64,000 nucleotides of DNA from NCBI GenBank assembly GCA_024347235.1, contig AP025283.1, positions 3,472,001 to 3,536,000 of the forward strand, read 5' to 3'. The position numbers and the translations under genes are program-made. The notes beneath the pieces were generated by a model. That model had not been told where the DNA came from. It saw only the letters and a list, made by a program, of their open reading frames with translations, and made no database searches. Shown here one piece after another: positions 48,677 through 57,468 of this stretch. The stretch's first letter is position 1. The number at the start of each line of letters is the position of its first letter. This DNA is from Aliamphritea spongicola (GTDB taxonomy: Bacteria > Pseudomonadota > Gammaproteobacteria > Pseudomonadales > Balneatricaceae).

Positions 48677-48704
48677 AATGTATCAGACGGTGGGGTTCTG
48701 TCAA
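48677..48704 (-). promoter_or_regulatory. Sigma-70 promoter of the rsgA leader
   Basis: Minus-strand TTGACA (48704-48699) and TACATT (48682-48677) separated by 16 bases. The start would fall near 48670, just upstream of the leader peptide. Confidence 0.65.
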
Positions 48705-48762
48705 GCCGGGTCCCATACAGATGAGGCAGCGCTACCGGTTAGCGCTGCCTGACCTGCGCCAA

Positions 48763-49243
48763 CTATTTTTGTGCAACCTGAGCAAACAGCTTAGACAAAT
48801 CTTCCACATGCCAGAGGCCGGTAATTTTTCCGGCATCATCAAATTCCCACAGTTCCATACCGGCAATATCAAAACGGTTTCCGGAGGCAGGCACACCGAA
48901 TAAATCACCGGTATGTGTCCCCTTCCATTTCCAGCGTACCAGCGCTTTGTTAGGCCCTACCGGTTCAATAAAGGTGATCTCATGCACAGCATCTTCTGAA
49001 GCGGCCAACAGCAGACCATAGAACATCGCCATCTTCTCGCCACTGCTGGCTGCATGTCCGGGCTGCGGATCGTGATCAGTGAAATTGTCGGCAAAGAAGC
49101 CCGCCAGTTTATTCTGATCCAGTGGCCGGCTGTCGGCCACCTGATAAAACGTCTGCATTATTTCTGCCGGCGTCTGCGCATAAAGGGGTTGAACCGACGC
49201 AAAAAGCAGCAGCGCTGAAATCACTATTTTTAACTGGCGACAT
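48763..49243 (-). CDS. SnoaL-like (NTF2-fold) protein with signal peptide
   Basis: About 159 aa. The mature part 'QTPAEIMQTFYQVADSRPLDQNKLAGFFADNFTDHDP...HAASSGEKMAMFYGLLL' and 'ALVRWKWKGTHTGDLFGVPASGNRFDIAGMELWEFDDAGKITGLWHVED' is typical of SnoaL/polyketide-cyclase-like NTF2 folds. A hydrophobic signal 'LKIVISALLLFASVQPLYA' precedes it. AAGGA before the ATG at 49243 supports that start, with a shift near 49233. The divergent HxlR gene may regulate it. Function unknown, probably periplasmic. Confidence 0.72.
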
Positions 49244-49386
49244 AGCCGTATCCTTAAAATTAATGGTTTAAATTAAAAGACTTACCATGGCATTCACGAC
49301 TCGAGTGATGCAGACTATATTCGCTGATCACTGCTTTTGTAAGCAGATACATTCAGGTTAATTGGTTACTTTCAGGTAAGTTTTAA

Positions 49387-49717
49387 ATGGAATCAGACAG
49401 TTACAAAAATGCCCGGTTCAGCGAACGCTGGAGGCCGTTGGCGGCAAATGGAAACTGCTGATCATCGCCAGCATTAAAAGCGAAGAAGTGGTGCGGTTCA
49501 GTGTGCTGAACCATCTGGTAACAGGCATTTCACAGAAAGTATTAGCAGCACAACTTAAAGAGCTGGAAGCAGATGGTTTTGTACTGCGCACAGCCTACCC
49601 GGAAGTGCCACCCGGGTGGAATACAGCCTGACCGATCTGGGCAAGTCACTGTATCCGGTTCTGGATTCAATTGCCGACTGGGCAGAAGCAAATTATCCGG
49701 ATAAACCGCCGTCCTGA
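49387..49717 (+). CDS. HxlR-family transcriptional regulator (frameshifted)
   Basis: About 110 aa once shifts near 49413 and 49608 are corrected: 'MESDSYKN' then 'CPVQRTLEAVGGKWKLLIIASI', 'RFSVLNHLVTGISQKVLAAQLKELEADGFVLRTAYPEVPP' and 'RVEYSLTDLGKSLYPVLDSIADWAEAN'. This is the HxlR winged-HTH with its conserved N-terminal Cys and GGKWK. It diverges from the SnoaL-like gene across 143 bases and probably controls it, perhaps in response to electrophiles or oxidants (inference). Confidence 0.82.
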
Positions 49718-49845
49718 TACCGGCACGCTGTTACCCCAGTACTGCCGGCAAGAGGTATTGCCAGACCATTTACCTGCCTCACTTCCCTGTTCAGATACAT
49801 AGCCGCTCAGGTCCGAAGACACAGACCTGAGAGGCAAAGTCGATA

Positions 49846-50953
49846 TCAGCCCGCATGGGTACGTAGCTTTTGCGGGTCATAAAACGGCATGGCATTTACC
49901 TTAGCCGGATATTCAGTCCCGTCTTCAGCAACCGCAACCAACGCCGTCCCCGGTGATGCCGCCACCGGAGACACATGCCCCAGTGCCAGTGACTGATTCA
50001 TCCGGTGAGACCAGCAGGGGCTGTTCACCACCCCAACCTCTTCACCGTTCAGTTTCAGAATTTCTCCACCTGCCAGGCTGTCACTGTGATTAATGACTAA
50101 CCCTGCCGGTAAAATCCGCGGCGAGTGCTCTGCTACAAACACTGCATCCTTTCCCCGGAACGCCCCTTTGTTGCGGCTGACTGTAAAGCCAAGCCCCACT
50201 TCCCAGGGGTATGCTCAGTGGTCATATCATAGCCATAGAACAGTAACCCGGCTTCAATACGGACTTTATCCAGCGCAGTAAACGAACAGGGCATGACCCC
50301 TTCTCCGGCGCCTTCACTGAGCAGGTTGTCCCAGATATCTCCCGCCCAGGCCTGATCTACCAGAATCTCGTAGCCTCTTTCACCGGAATAACCGGTACGG
50401 GAAATCCGGCAGGGATGGCCAAACAGCTCTGCAGCCTGATGATGAAAATACGCCATGCTGCTGAGATCCACCGAACAGAAACGATTTAACAGTGCCAGCG
50501 CCTTAGGCCCCTGCAACGACAGATTATGCAGAGCATCATCCAGTTCAATACTGACGTTCAGGCCTTCGGCGGACTCCTGTAAGTAAGCCATACTGTCACC
50601 GGAACCATGGCAGAACAGCCACTCATCATCGCCGTTATTGGCAATGATGGCATCATCACAGACCGTCCCCTGCGGGGTCAGAATGGCACCGTAAGCAGAC
50701 TTTCCGGGATAAATACCGGTCATATCACGGGTGATAACATGATCAGCCACTTTTAGGGCATCCGGGCCGCGCAGATACACTTTTTCAACGGCGACATGTC
50801 AAACAGCCCTGCCGCTTCACGGACCGCATCATGTTCCGCACAGGGGTCACTGGCATATGTCCAGGCAGTCCCCATACCGTTCCAGTCTTCCAGCTCAGAC
50901 CCTAACGCACGGTGACGGCTGGCCAGAACGGAATGTCGTGTAGATTCGCTCAT
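49846..50953 (-). CDS. GcvT-like aminomethyltransferase / folate-dependent demethylase (frameshifted)
   Basis: About 369 aa with shifts near 50785 and 50185. N-terminal 'AWTYASDPCAEHDAVREAAGLFDMSPL' then 'KVYLRGPDALKVADHVITRDM' and 'GKSAYGAILTPQGTVCDDAII' follow the GcvT fold. 'ISRTGYSGERGYEILVD' and 'ALDKVRIEAGLLFYGYDM' are the usual THF-pocket segments. 'GLGFTVSRNK...FRGKDAV' begins the C-terminal domain. It lies 71 bases downstream of the second mttB on the same strand and probably passes a methyl or methylene group to tetrahydrofolate (inference). Not the glycine-cleavage gcvT, as no gcvH or gcvP is nearby. Confidence 0.84.
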
Positions 50954-51024
50954 AACTGTTTTCCTTATTGTTTCAGAAAGTCAGATTGCTCTGTGGGAGA
51001 AGTTAACCGGTTGCAGTAAGCAGC

Positions 51025-52580
51025 TCAGTACCACTGGTCCGGCATGGAAGCTTTGCGGTCTTCAATAAAGGCCTGCAGTTCGCGGTCTTTAACGGCATCA
51101 AACTCCGGTGGCCGGTAATCCGCCAGCATGGTTTTCCAGCGTGCATTGGCACGCTGCTCAAGTGTCAGGCAGCCACCTTCCTGCCATTGCTCGAATGAAT
51201 TGGTATCCGCCAGGTCGGAGAGGTAATTGGCGTCGCGGAAGTTCGCCATGGTGTGCTCTGTGGCCAGGAAATTTTCCCCGGGGCCAGCCTGCAGATAGGC
51301 CTGAGTCCCCAGGCTGTTAGCATCAATGGTCAGCCCGGCCAACTGGGTATGGATCATGCCGCAGCGGTCCAGATCCATGACGAACTTTCGTAGCCCATGG
51401 TCAGCCCGCCTTCGAGCCAGCCGGCCGCATGGAGAATATAATTCCCCGGCCAGCAACCCGGCATTCATGCTGTCGGAGGATTCCTGCATGGCCTGCCCGT
51501 CTGCCACTTTAGAGGCCGTTAAGTGTCCGCCACAACGCAACGGCAGACCCAGCCGGCGGCACAGCTGGCCAATTGCCAATGCAGAAAGATTGGCCTCCGG
51601 CGTGCCGAATGTGGGTGCACCGCTTTTAAGGTTCATGGTGGTAAGAAAGTTGCCGTAGACCACCGGGGAACCGGGACGGATCAGTTGCCCCAGTGCAATG
51701 CCCACCATAGCTTCAGCATGGGCTTGGGCAATCAGGGCCGGCTGGGTCACCGGCCCCATCGCACCGCCGAGAATAAAGGGCGATAACACAATGCCCTGAT
51801 TCGCCCGGGCATAGGCCTTCAGCGAACCGGTCATTACATCATCGAATACCAGCGGAGAGTTCACATTGATATTGCCCTGAATCACACAGTGTTTATCCAT
51901 ATAATCCTGACCGTATACCAGCCGGGCCATGGCAATAGAGTCCTCTGCCCGTTCCGCACTGGTTACCGCCCCCATGAAAGGCTTTTCGGAATACCGCAGA
52001 TGGGCGTAGGTCATATCCAGATGGCGTTTATTCACCGGTATGTTCACCGGTTCACAAACGGTGCCGCCGGAATGCTGTAGCCAGAGAGTCAGCTGTGCCA
52101 GTTTGACGAAGTTTTCAAAATCACTGAGGGTGGCATAACGCCGGCCGTTATCCAGATCGGTCACAAAAGGCGAGCCATAAGCTGGGGTCAGCACGACAGA
52201 ATCGCCCCCACCGGGACCACATAATCCGGCTTACGTCCGTAAAGATTAAACGTATGAGGTGCCGTCTGACACAGTGCCCGGGCCAGGCCCCGGGGAAAAC
52301 GTACCCGGTCCCCGTCAACCATCGCTCCGGCGGCGGCAAACAGCGCCAGCGCTTCTTCATCGTTTTTAAAGACAATGCCGATATCTTCCAGGATCCAGTC
52401 TGCCTGGTCTTCCAGCGCATCCAGTGCGGCGTCATCCAGCAAATTGTACAGCGGCGTTTTGCGTTCGATCAGGTGCACCTTCGGCTGCGGATTTCCCCGC
52501 TGAGTGATCCTGCCCGGACGACGGTTACGCCGGGATGGCCGGCCAGTCTGCTTGCCGTTCTCTGAATGCAACATCCGCAT
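51025..52580 (-). CDS. MttB-family (non-pyrrolysine) methyltransferase, copy 2 (frameshifted)
   Basis: About 518 aa. N-terminal basic stretch 'RPSRRNRRPGRITQRG', then 'LEDQADWILEDIGIVFKNDEEALALF'. After a shift near 52192 come 'AYGSPFVTDLDNGRRYATLSD', 'HSGGTVCEPVNIPVNKRHL', 'LKSGAPTFGTPEANLSA' and 'LRCGGHLTASKVADGQAMQES'. Two compensating shifts near 51450 and 51390 surround 'YSPCGRLARRRADHG', which should read like the 'LHAAGWLEGGL' of copy 1. It ends 'ASMPDQWY', closely like copy 1 'ASMPDSWF'. It is paired with a GcvT-like gene and diverges from a LysR gene. Betaine-type substrate likely (inference). Confidence 0.82.
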
Positions 52581-52718
52581 ACCCTCTTAAATGAAAGCAG
52601 TGAAAACAATGAAAGCCCCACAGGCTAAATACAGAATCAAAATTATTGATCCATGATCAGCCATACACATGAAAAATGCGCCGACTCTCTGTTATCTTTG
52701 ATATAAATTAAGGTATCA

Positions 52719-52734
52719 CCGGTAATTTAACCGG
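52719..52734. promoter_or_regulatory. Candidate LysR operator
   Basis: CCGGT-AATTTA-ACCGG is a perfect 5-6-5 inverted repeat in the 225-base gap between the divergent mttB copy 2 and the LysR gene, about 72 bases upstream of the LysR start. Confidence 0.45.
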
Positions 52735-52805
52735 CACAATGCAAAAGATTTGCTCAATCCGTTCAAATAATTTGAACTAAAAACCACCTGTTATGAGTTA
52801 ATATT

Positions 52806-53681
52806 ATGCGCTTCAGACACTACGACAGCCTGCGCCTGTTTGACGTGGTCGCCCGCCACCTGAGCTTCACTCAGGCTGCCGAGGAACTGCACCTGACCAA
52901 GGGTGCAGTGAGCTACCAGATTACCCGGCTGGAAGAAGCACTGGGATTCAGCCTGTTCATCCGCCAGCACAGGGGATTCTGCTCACCCCCAAAGGGAAGC
53001 AGCTCTGGCATACATCACAGGCGGCCTTTCATGATCTGGAGAATTTAATCACTCAACTGAGAGAGGACGATACCAGCCGGATCACCGTGGGCATGTCGAC
53101 CTACTTTGCCTCCCGCTGGTTGTCACCACGGCTGATGAATTTTATGGCTGAACATCCCAACATCAGCTTGCGGTTACAGCCGATGATTGACCTCACGGAC
53201 TTCCATACCGAGAACATTGATATGGCGATCCGCTGGGGTAAAGGCCACTGGCCCGGCATGCATGTGGAACTGCTGCGACAGGCGCCGGTGCGGCCGGCAA
53301 CCGGTAAAAACCGCCGCAGCACTGGCCGGGCTTTCCTCCCATGAATGGGTAAATACTCTGACATTGCTGCACGACCGGGAGAACAGCCCCGCCTGGCAGG
53401 AATGGCATCAGCGGGCCGGCGAAACCTACCATGCTAAACAGGGTGGACTGGTAATTCAGGACCCGAACGTCCGGGTGCAGGCGATGATTGACGGCCAGGG
53501 TGTGGGATTATATGACGACCTGATATCCGCCGAGCTGAACAGTGGCCAGCTGAAATGGCTGTCGGACATCAGCATGCCGGAGTACGGATACTTTCTGGTG
53601 TATCCGGCCAATGCCCTGAATAACCCGGCCTTACGGACCTTCCGGGACTGGATTATCGAAGCGGCTGAAATGCCCTACTGA
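52806..53681 (+). CDS. LysR-family regulator, GcvA-like (frameshifted)
   Basis: About 292 aa with shifts near 52978 and 53282. The N-terminal HTH reads 'MRFRHYDSLRLFDVVARHLSFTQAAEELHLTKGAVSYQITRLEEALGFSLF', the GcvA-type variant with 'TKGAVSYQI'. The effector domain has 'GMSTYFASRWLSPRLMNFMAEHPNISLRL' and 'QAMIDGQGVGLYDDLI'. It diverges from the mttB/gcvT-like pair and is its probable activator. The ligand may be the methylated substrate. Confidence 0.88.
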
Positions 53682-53742
53682 AATGCCCTACTAAAATGCC
53701 CGGCTAAACCTGTTCAAACTACGATGCGCTCAAATTCCGGGC

Positions 53743-53770
53743 ATAAAAATCCCTGCACTGGCAGGGATCT
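53743..53770 (-). terminator. Intrinsic terminator after yjfB
   Basis: ATCCCTGC (53749-53756) pairs with GCAGGGAT (53761-53768). On the minus strand it is followed by TTTTTATG, and on the + strand by CTTTCT, so it may serve both converging genes. Confidence 0.8.
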
Positions 53771-53785
53771 TTCTAAACGATGCCC

Positions 53786-53980
53786 TCAGGCATACACATT
53801 GATATTTTGCCCCAGCGATGAGGTCGGATCAGCAGGCACAACCGTGCTGTTGATCAGTTGCAGAGCCATCTGGCCTTCATCTTCGATCTGCTTTATCGCT
53901 TTCGCTGTCATCTCAACACCCACCTCAGCCTGAATATTCTGTTGCTGATAGGCGGATACTGACGCGGCAGAGAGTTCCAT
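53786..53980 (-). CDS. YjfB-family small protein
   Basis: An intact 64-aa protein 'MELSAASVSAYQQQNIQAEVGVEMTAKAIKQIEDEGQMALQLINS...SLGQNINVYA', matching the YjfB (putative motility protein) family, with its helical Gln-rich start and 'LG.NIDVYA'-like end. The ATG at 53980 was chosen because AGAGGA precedes it by 7 bases. The upstream in-frame extension is not family-like. The family is linked to motility by name only; no flagellar gene is nearby. Confidence 0.82.
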   Translation of the reverse strand: MELSAASVSAYQQQNIQAEVGVEMTAKAIKQIEDEGQMALQLINSTVVPADPTSSLGQNINVYA

Positions 53981-54085
53981 GATTTTATCCTCTGGTGAAA
54001 ACAGGCACAGGAAGGTTAACGGCCATAGCTGCAGAGACTTTACCGAAGATCGCAACAAACTGGATGAAAAGAATTCATCTGACGG

Positions 54086-54672
54086 TCAGATTGCTGAACA
54101 GCGCTTATATTGCTCACTGTACATCACCATACGGCGCTCGACCTTAGCGGCGACCCCAGCAACCAGAGCTTCTGGTTATAACTGCCCCGCCGGTAGCCAC
54201 TGCGCCCTTCGTGATACGCCAGATACTGACCGTAGGCATCGCTGCGGAAACCCCCGTCAGGCGCTCGGTGTCCCGGGTATACCAGCCCACAAAATCCACC
54301 GCATCGGCAAAATTATCCCGCCGGGCCTGCTCGTTACCGGTCCGGCTGCGGTAATCCCCCAAACACCATCCAAGGCCTGGGCATAGCCAAAAGCGGTGGA
54401 CTGACGGGCATACGGAATCACTCCCAGAAACCATTTGTAACCGGGCCGCGCATCAGCCACAAACTTAGATTCCTGATGCATGATTGCCATCATGACCGGG
54501 ATGGGGTTCCCCAGCGGCTGTGACTTTTCTGCACCGCTTCATACCAGCCTTCGCGGGCATCCAGAACCGAACAGATATCATCCAGATTCATGGGCCGTAA
54601 AAACGCAAACCCGGCATAGACCACCAACACAGTCAGTAAACAGACGGCGCTCATCCAGCCCAGCAGAGACAC
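54086..54672 (-). CDS. Lytic transglycosylase SLT-domain protein, membrane anchored (frameshifted)
   Basis: About 200 aa with shifts near 54500, 54385, 54245 and 54150. It begins with a hydrophobic anchor 'LLGWMSAVCLLTVLVVYAGFAFL', then 'DDICSVLDAREGWYEAVQKS', the SLT core 'MMAIMHQESKFVADARPGYKWFLG' with the catalytic Glu in HQES, then 'YARQSTAFGYAQALDGVW' and 'YLAYHEGRSGYRRGSYNQKLWL'. A tail 'KVERRMVMYSEQYKRCSAI' ends at 54086. It cleaves peptidoglycan glycan strands in the periplasm. The start (GTG 54672 or further upstream) is uncertain. Confidence 0.75.
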
Positions 54673-54877
54673 CCTCCCCAGGCCACGCTGCCAGCGAGAC
54701 CAGCGGGGAGTGCAGCTTAAAATTTAGCCTGCCAGGCAGTCTGAAAAACATCGTTTCAACTCGTTACATTTAATTATTCAGGGCCAGATATATCAGCCGG
54801 TTATACACAGCGCAAACAGATTCACCCACTTGCTGACCTGCGACAATTTCCAGCCGGTAATCAAAGCCGGACAGTGC

Positions 54878-56126
54878 TCAGCGACGGCGCCCGCGACGCT
54901 TACCGGACGCTTTGGGTTTCAGCCCCAGCGCTTCTGCCCGTGCCTGTTTTTGGATTGCGGACGACGCTTTTTCTCCGCCGCCGGCTTGTTCAGATCCGGC
55001 TCAAAACCCGGATACCACTGCCGGTTAAGTTTTTCATCCAAAGAGTTTCGATCGGTTCCAGCAGATGAAGTTCATCCTGGCTCATCAGAGTGACTGCCAG
55101 CCCTTCCCTGCCGGCCCGTCCGGTACGGCCAATCCGGTGAATATAATCCTCAGCATTGTGGGGCAACTGATAGTTGATCACATAGTTCAGGCTGTCGATA
55201 TCCAGCCCCGGGCAGCCACATCGGTTGCTACCAGCACCCGTACTTCACCCTCACGGAAGGCTTCCAGCTCCCGTTCCCGGGCCCCCTGGGATTTATCCCC
55301 ATGCACCGCTTTGGTATTCAGGCCATCCGCCGTCAGTTCCCGTGCCAGATAATCTGCTGCCTGCTTGGTACGGGTAAACACCAGTACCTGCTGCCAGTTA
55401 TTGCTGCCAACCAGATAGGACAACAGCGGATGCTTTTTCTCCGCATCCACTTCATATATTTTTGCTCCACCCCTTCAGCCGGACTGTTACGGGTATCGAT
55501 CTGCAGAATTTCCGGGTCATTCAGCAAGGTCTTGCTGAGTTTAAAAATGGCATCATCAAAGGTGGCAGAAAACAGCAGTGTCTGCCGTTGCTCAGGCAGT
55601 TTTTCAGCAGTTGGCGGATTTCACCGATGAATCCCATGTCCAGCATCCGGTCCGCTTCATCAAACACCAGACTTTCAACCTGGCTCAGATCCACCGCGCC
55701 TTTGAAGATAAGGTCCAGTAATCGTCCGGGCGTCGCCACCAGCAGATCGACACCTTCCTGCAACGCCGCAATCTGAACATTCAGGCTGGCACCGCCATAC
55801 ACCAGACAACTGCGTATTCCGGTATTTGCTGCATAGTCCCGGGCACTTTTAAACACCTGCTGGGCAAGCTCTCTGGTTGGCGTCAGAATCAACACCGCCG
55901 GCATAATATTACTGCGTTGTCCGGCATGACTATCAGCCATCAGCCGCTGCAGCAACGGCAGCACGAATGCCGCTGTTTTTCCCGTACCAGTTCGGGCACC
56001 GGCCATCACATCCCGCCCGTCAAGAATCAGTGGAATGGCGCCTGTCTGCACCGCAGTTGGCTGCTCATATCCCCGTTCGCGAAGCGTATCAGCCAGCGTC
56101 TGATGCAATCCCAATTCTGTAAACAC
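54878..56126 (-). CDS. DEAD-box RNA helicase, RhlE-like (frameshifted)
   Basis: About 416 aa with shifts near 55605, 55460, 55200, 55035 and 54935. Motifs in order: Q-motif '[19 protein letters not shown]', I 'ARTGTGKT', Ia 'PTRELAQQV', II '[13 protein letters not shown]', III 'LLFSATF', IV '[12 protein letters not shown]', V '[11 protein letters not shown]' and VI '[15 protein letters not shown]'. The short C-terminal tail is basic, ending 'GKRRGRRR'. ATP-dependent RNA unwinding, probably in ribosome assembly or RNA decay. GTG at 56126 is the best start in frame. No operon partner. Confidence 0.9.
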
Positions 56127-56305
56127 TTACCTGTCCTATACTGAAATCTTTAAACCTGCTCCGGCTGCCAAATCCGGCATCTGAAGCACATTTAGAACAC
56201 TTAAAAATATAACTGTCTGTAAGTGTATCAGCTTCCTGCTGGCAGGACTCAGAAGTGTCTGATTCCACTGACAATTCCCGCAGCTTCATACTTAAGTTGC
56301 AACAA

Positions 56306-56378
56306 TTGACTCAGATCAAGTTTCCCGTCTGCAACCCTTGATGCACGTCAAGATCCACAATGACCCTTCTGCTAGCAT
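56306..56378 (+). promoter_or_regulatory. nap promoter with two FNR-type sites
   Basis: TTGACTCAGATCAA (56306-56319) and TTGATGCACGTCAA (56338-56351) each match TTGATN4ATCAA at 9 of 10 positions and are 32 bases apart. TAGCAT (56373-56378) as -10 box puts the second site at about -41 from the start, a class II activator position. Confidence 0.65.
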
Positions 56379-56410
56379 GGTTTTACGCATTTTTCTTGGA
56401 AGCCAAAACG

Positions 56411-56581
56411 ATGAAAGAAGCAACAAGTGCAACACCGCAGGAACAGTCCCGCGGAGAAGAAACCAAAGCGTTTCTGTTTTTAACCGGGGTTATCGCGCCA
56501 GCCGTGGCCGTATCCGTCGTAGTCGGTTACGGATTCATTGTCTGGATCTCCCAGATTCTGACCGGACCTCCGGGAAGTTAA
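56411..56581 (+). CDS. napE: Periplasmic nitrate reductase operon protein NapE
   Basis: 56 aa: 'MKEATSATPQEQSRGEETKAFLFLTGVIAPAVAVSVVVGYGFIVWISQILTGPPGS', a single membrane helix with the 'FLFLTGVIAPAVAVSVVVGYGFIVWISQ' signature of NapE. The ATG at 56411 begins the family-length protein. First gene of napEFDAGHBC; role in the system not established. Confidence 0.92.
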   Translation: MKEATSATPQEQSRGEETKAFLFLTGVIAPAVAVSVVVGYGFIVWISQILTGPPGS

Positions 56582-56585
56582 TCCT

Positions 56586-57089
56586 ATGGTCGATCTGAGC
56601 CGTCGGGCACTCTTCAGAGGTAGAGTGTCCAGAGATCAAGCCGGAAAGCCTCTTCGCCAGAACCTTCCCTGGATCAAGGATGAGCAGCTGTTCCTTGCCG
56701 ACTGTCACCGCTGTGACGCCTGCATAAAACAGTGTGAAACCCAGATCATTACACGGGGTGACGGCGGTTTCCCGACAATCGATTTCAGCCGCGGCGAATG
56801 CACCTTTTGCTATCAGTGTGCCAGCGCCTGTGACCAGCCACTTTTCTGGCCGGAAACAGAACAGCCCTGGAAACAGAAGATAGAAATCGGTGCCAAGTGC
56901 CTGACCAACAGCGGCGTTGAGTGCCGCAGCTGCGAAGACAGCTGTGAACCTTACGCCATCAGCTTCCGCCCAAGGCGGGGCCAGGTCAGCTCACCTCAGA
57001 TCGACACTGACCAATGTAACGGCTGTGGCGCCTGCATCAGCACCTGCCCCAGCAACGCCATCACAATCAATCATGGAGTCCAGCTATGA
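56586..57089 (+). CDS. napF: Ferredoxin-type protein NapF
   Basis: An intact 167-aa protein with four cysteine clusters: 'CHRCDACIKQC', 'CTFCYQCASAC', 'CLTNSGVECRSCEDSC' and 'CNGCGACISTC'. The N-terminal 'MVDLSRRALFRGR' is typical. NapF is a cytoplasmic [4Fe-4S] protein thought to help NapA cofactor maturation. Its stop overlaps the napD start. Confidence 0.94.
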   Translation: MVDLSRRALFRGRVSRDQAGKPLRQNLPWIKDEQLFLADCHRCDACIKQCETQIITRGDGGFPTIDFSRGECTFCYQCASACDQPLFWPETEQPWKQKIEIGAKCLTNSGVECRSCEDSCEPYAISFRPRRGQVSSPQIDTDQCNGCGACISTCPSNAITINHGVQL

Positions 57090-57354
57090 ACGCGCAACAG
57101 GATGACTCGTATCACGACGATAAGGACCTGCATATCGCCAGTCTGGTCGTCATGAGCCACCGGACCACTTGCAACAGGTACAGGAAACGATTTTCAGCAT
57201 TCCCGGTACGGAGATTCCGAACTCCACACCGGAAGGCAAGCTGGTTGTCGTACTGGAAGCGGACGATCAGGCCCAGTTACTGGACCGGATCGACCACATT
57301 CAGGGCGCCGACCACATTCTTTCAGCATCACTGGTGTACCACCACATCGCCTGA
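57086..57354 (+). CDS. napD: NapA signal-peptide chaperone NapD (frameshifted)
   Basis: About 89 aa with one shift near 57155: 'MNAQQDDSYHDDKDLHIASLVVMSH' then 'LQQVQETIFSIPGTEIPNSTPEGKLVVVLEADDQAQLLDRIDHIQGADHILSASLVYHHIA'. The ending 'VLSASLVYH' is diagnostic of NapD, which binds the Tat signal of NapA during maturation. About 115 bases then separate it from napA. Confidence 0.93.
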
Positions 57355-57468
57355 TGCTGTTTAGCACCACCGAATATCGCGGTTCGCCGCAAAGACAAGA
57401 GCGACCCGGCTTCCGTCTGACGGAACAGGGCCTGAAGAATAAACACAGGTAAACAAGAGAGGATCACC

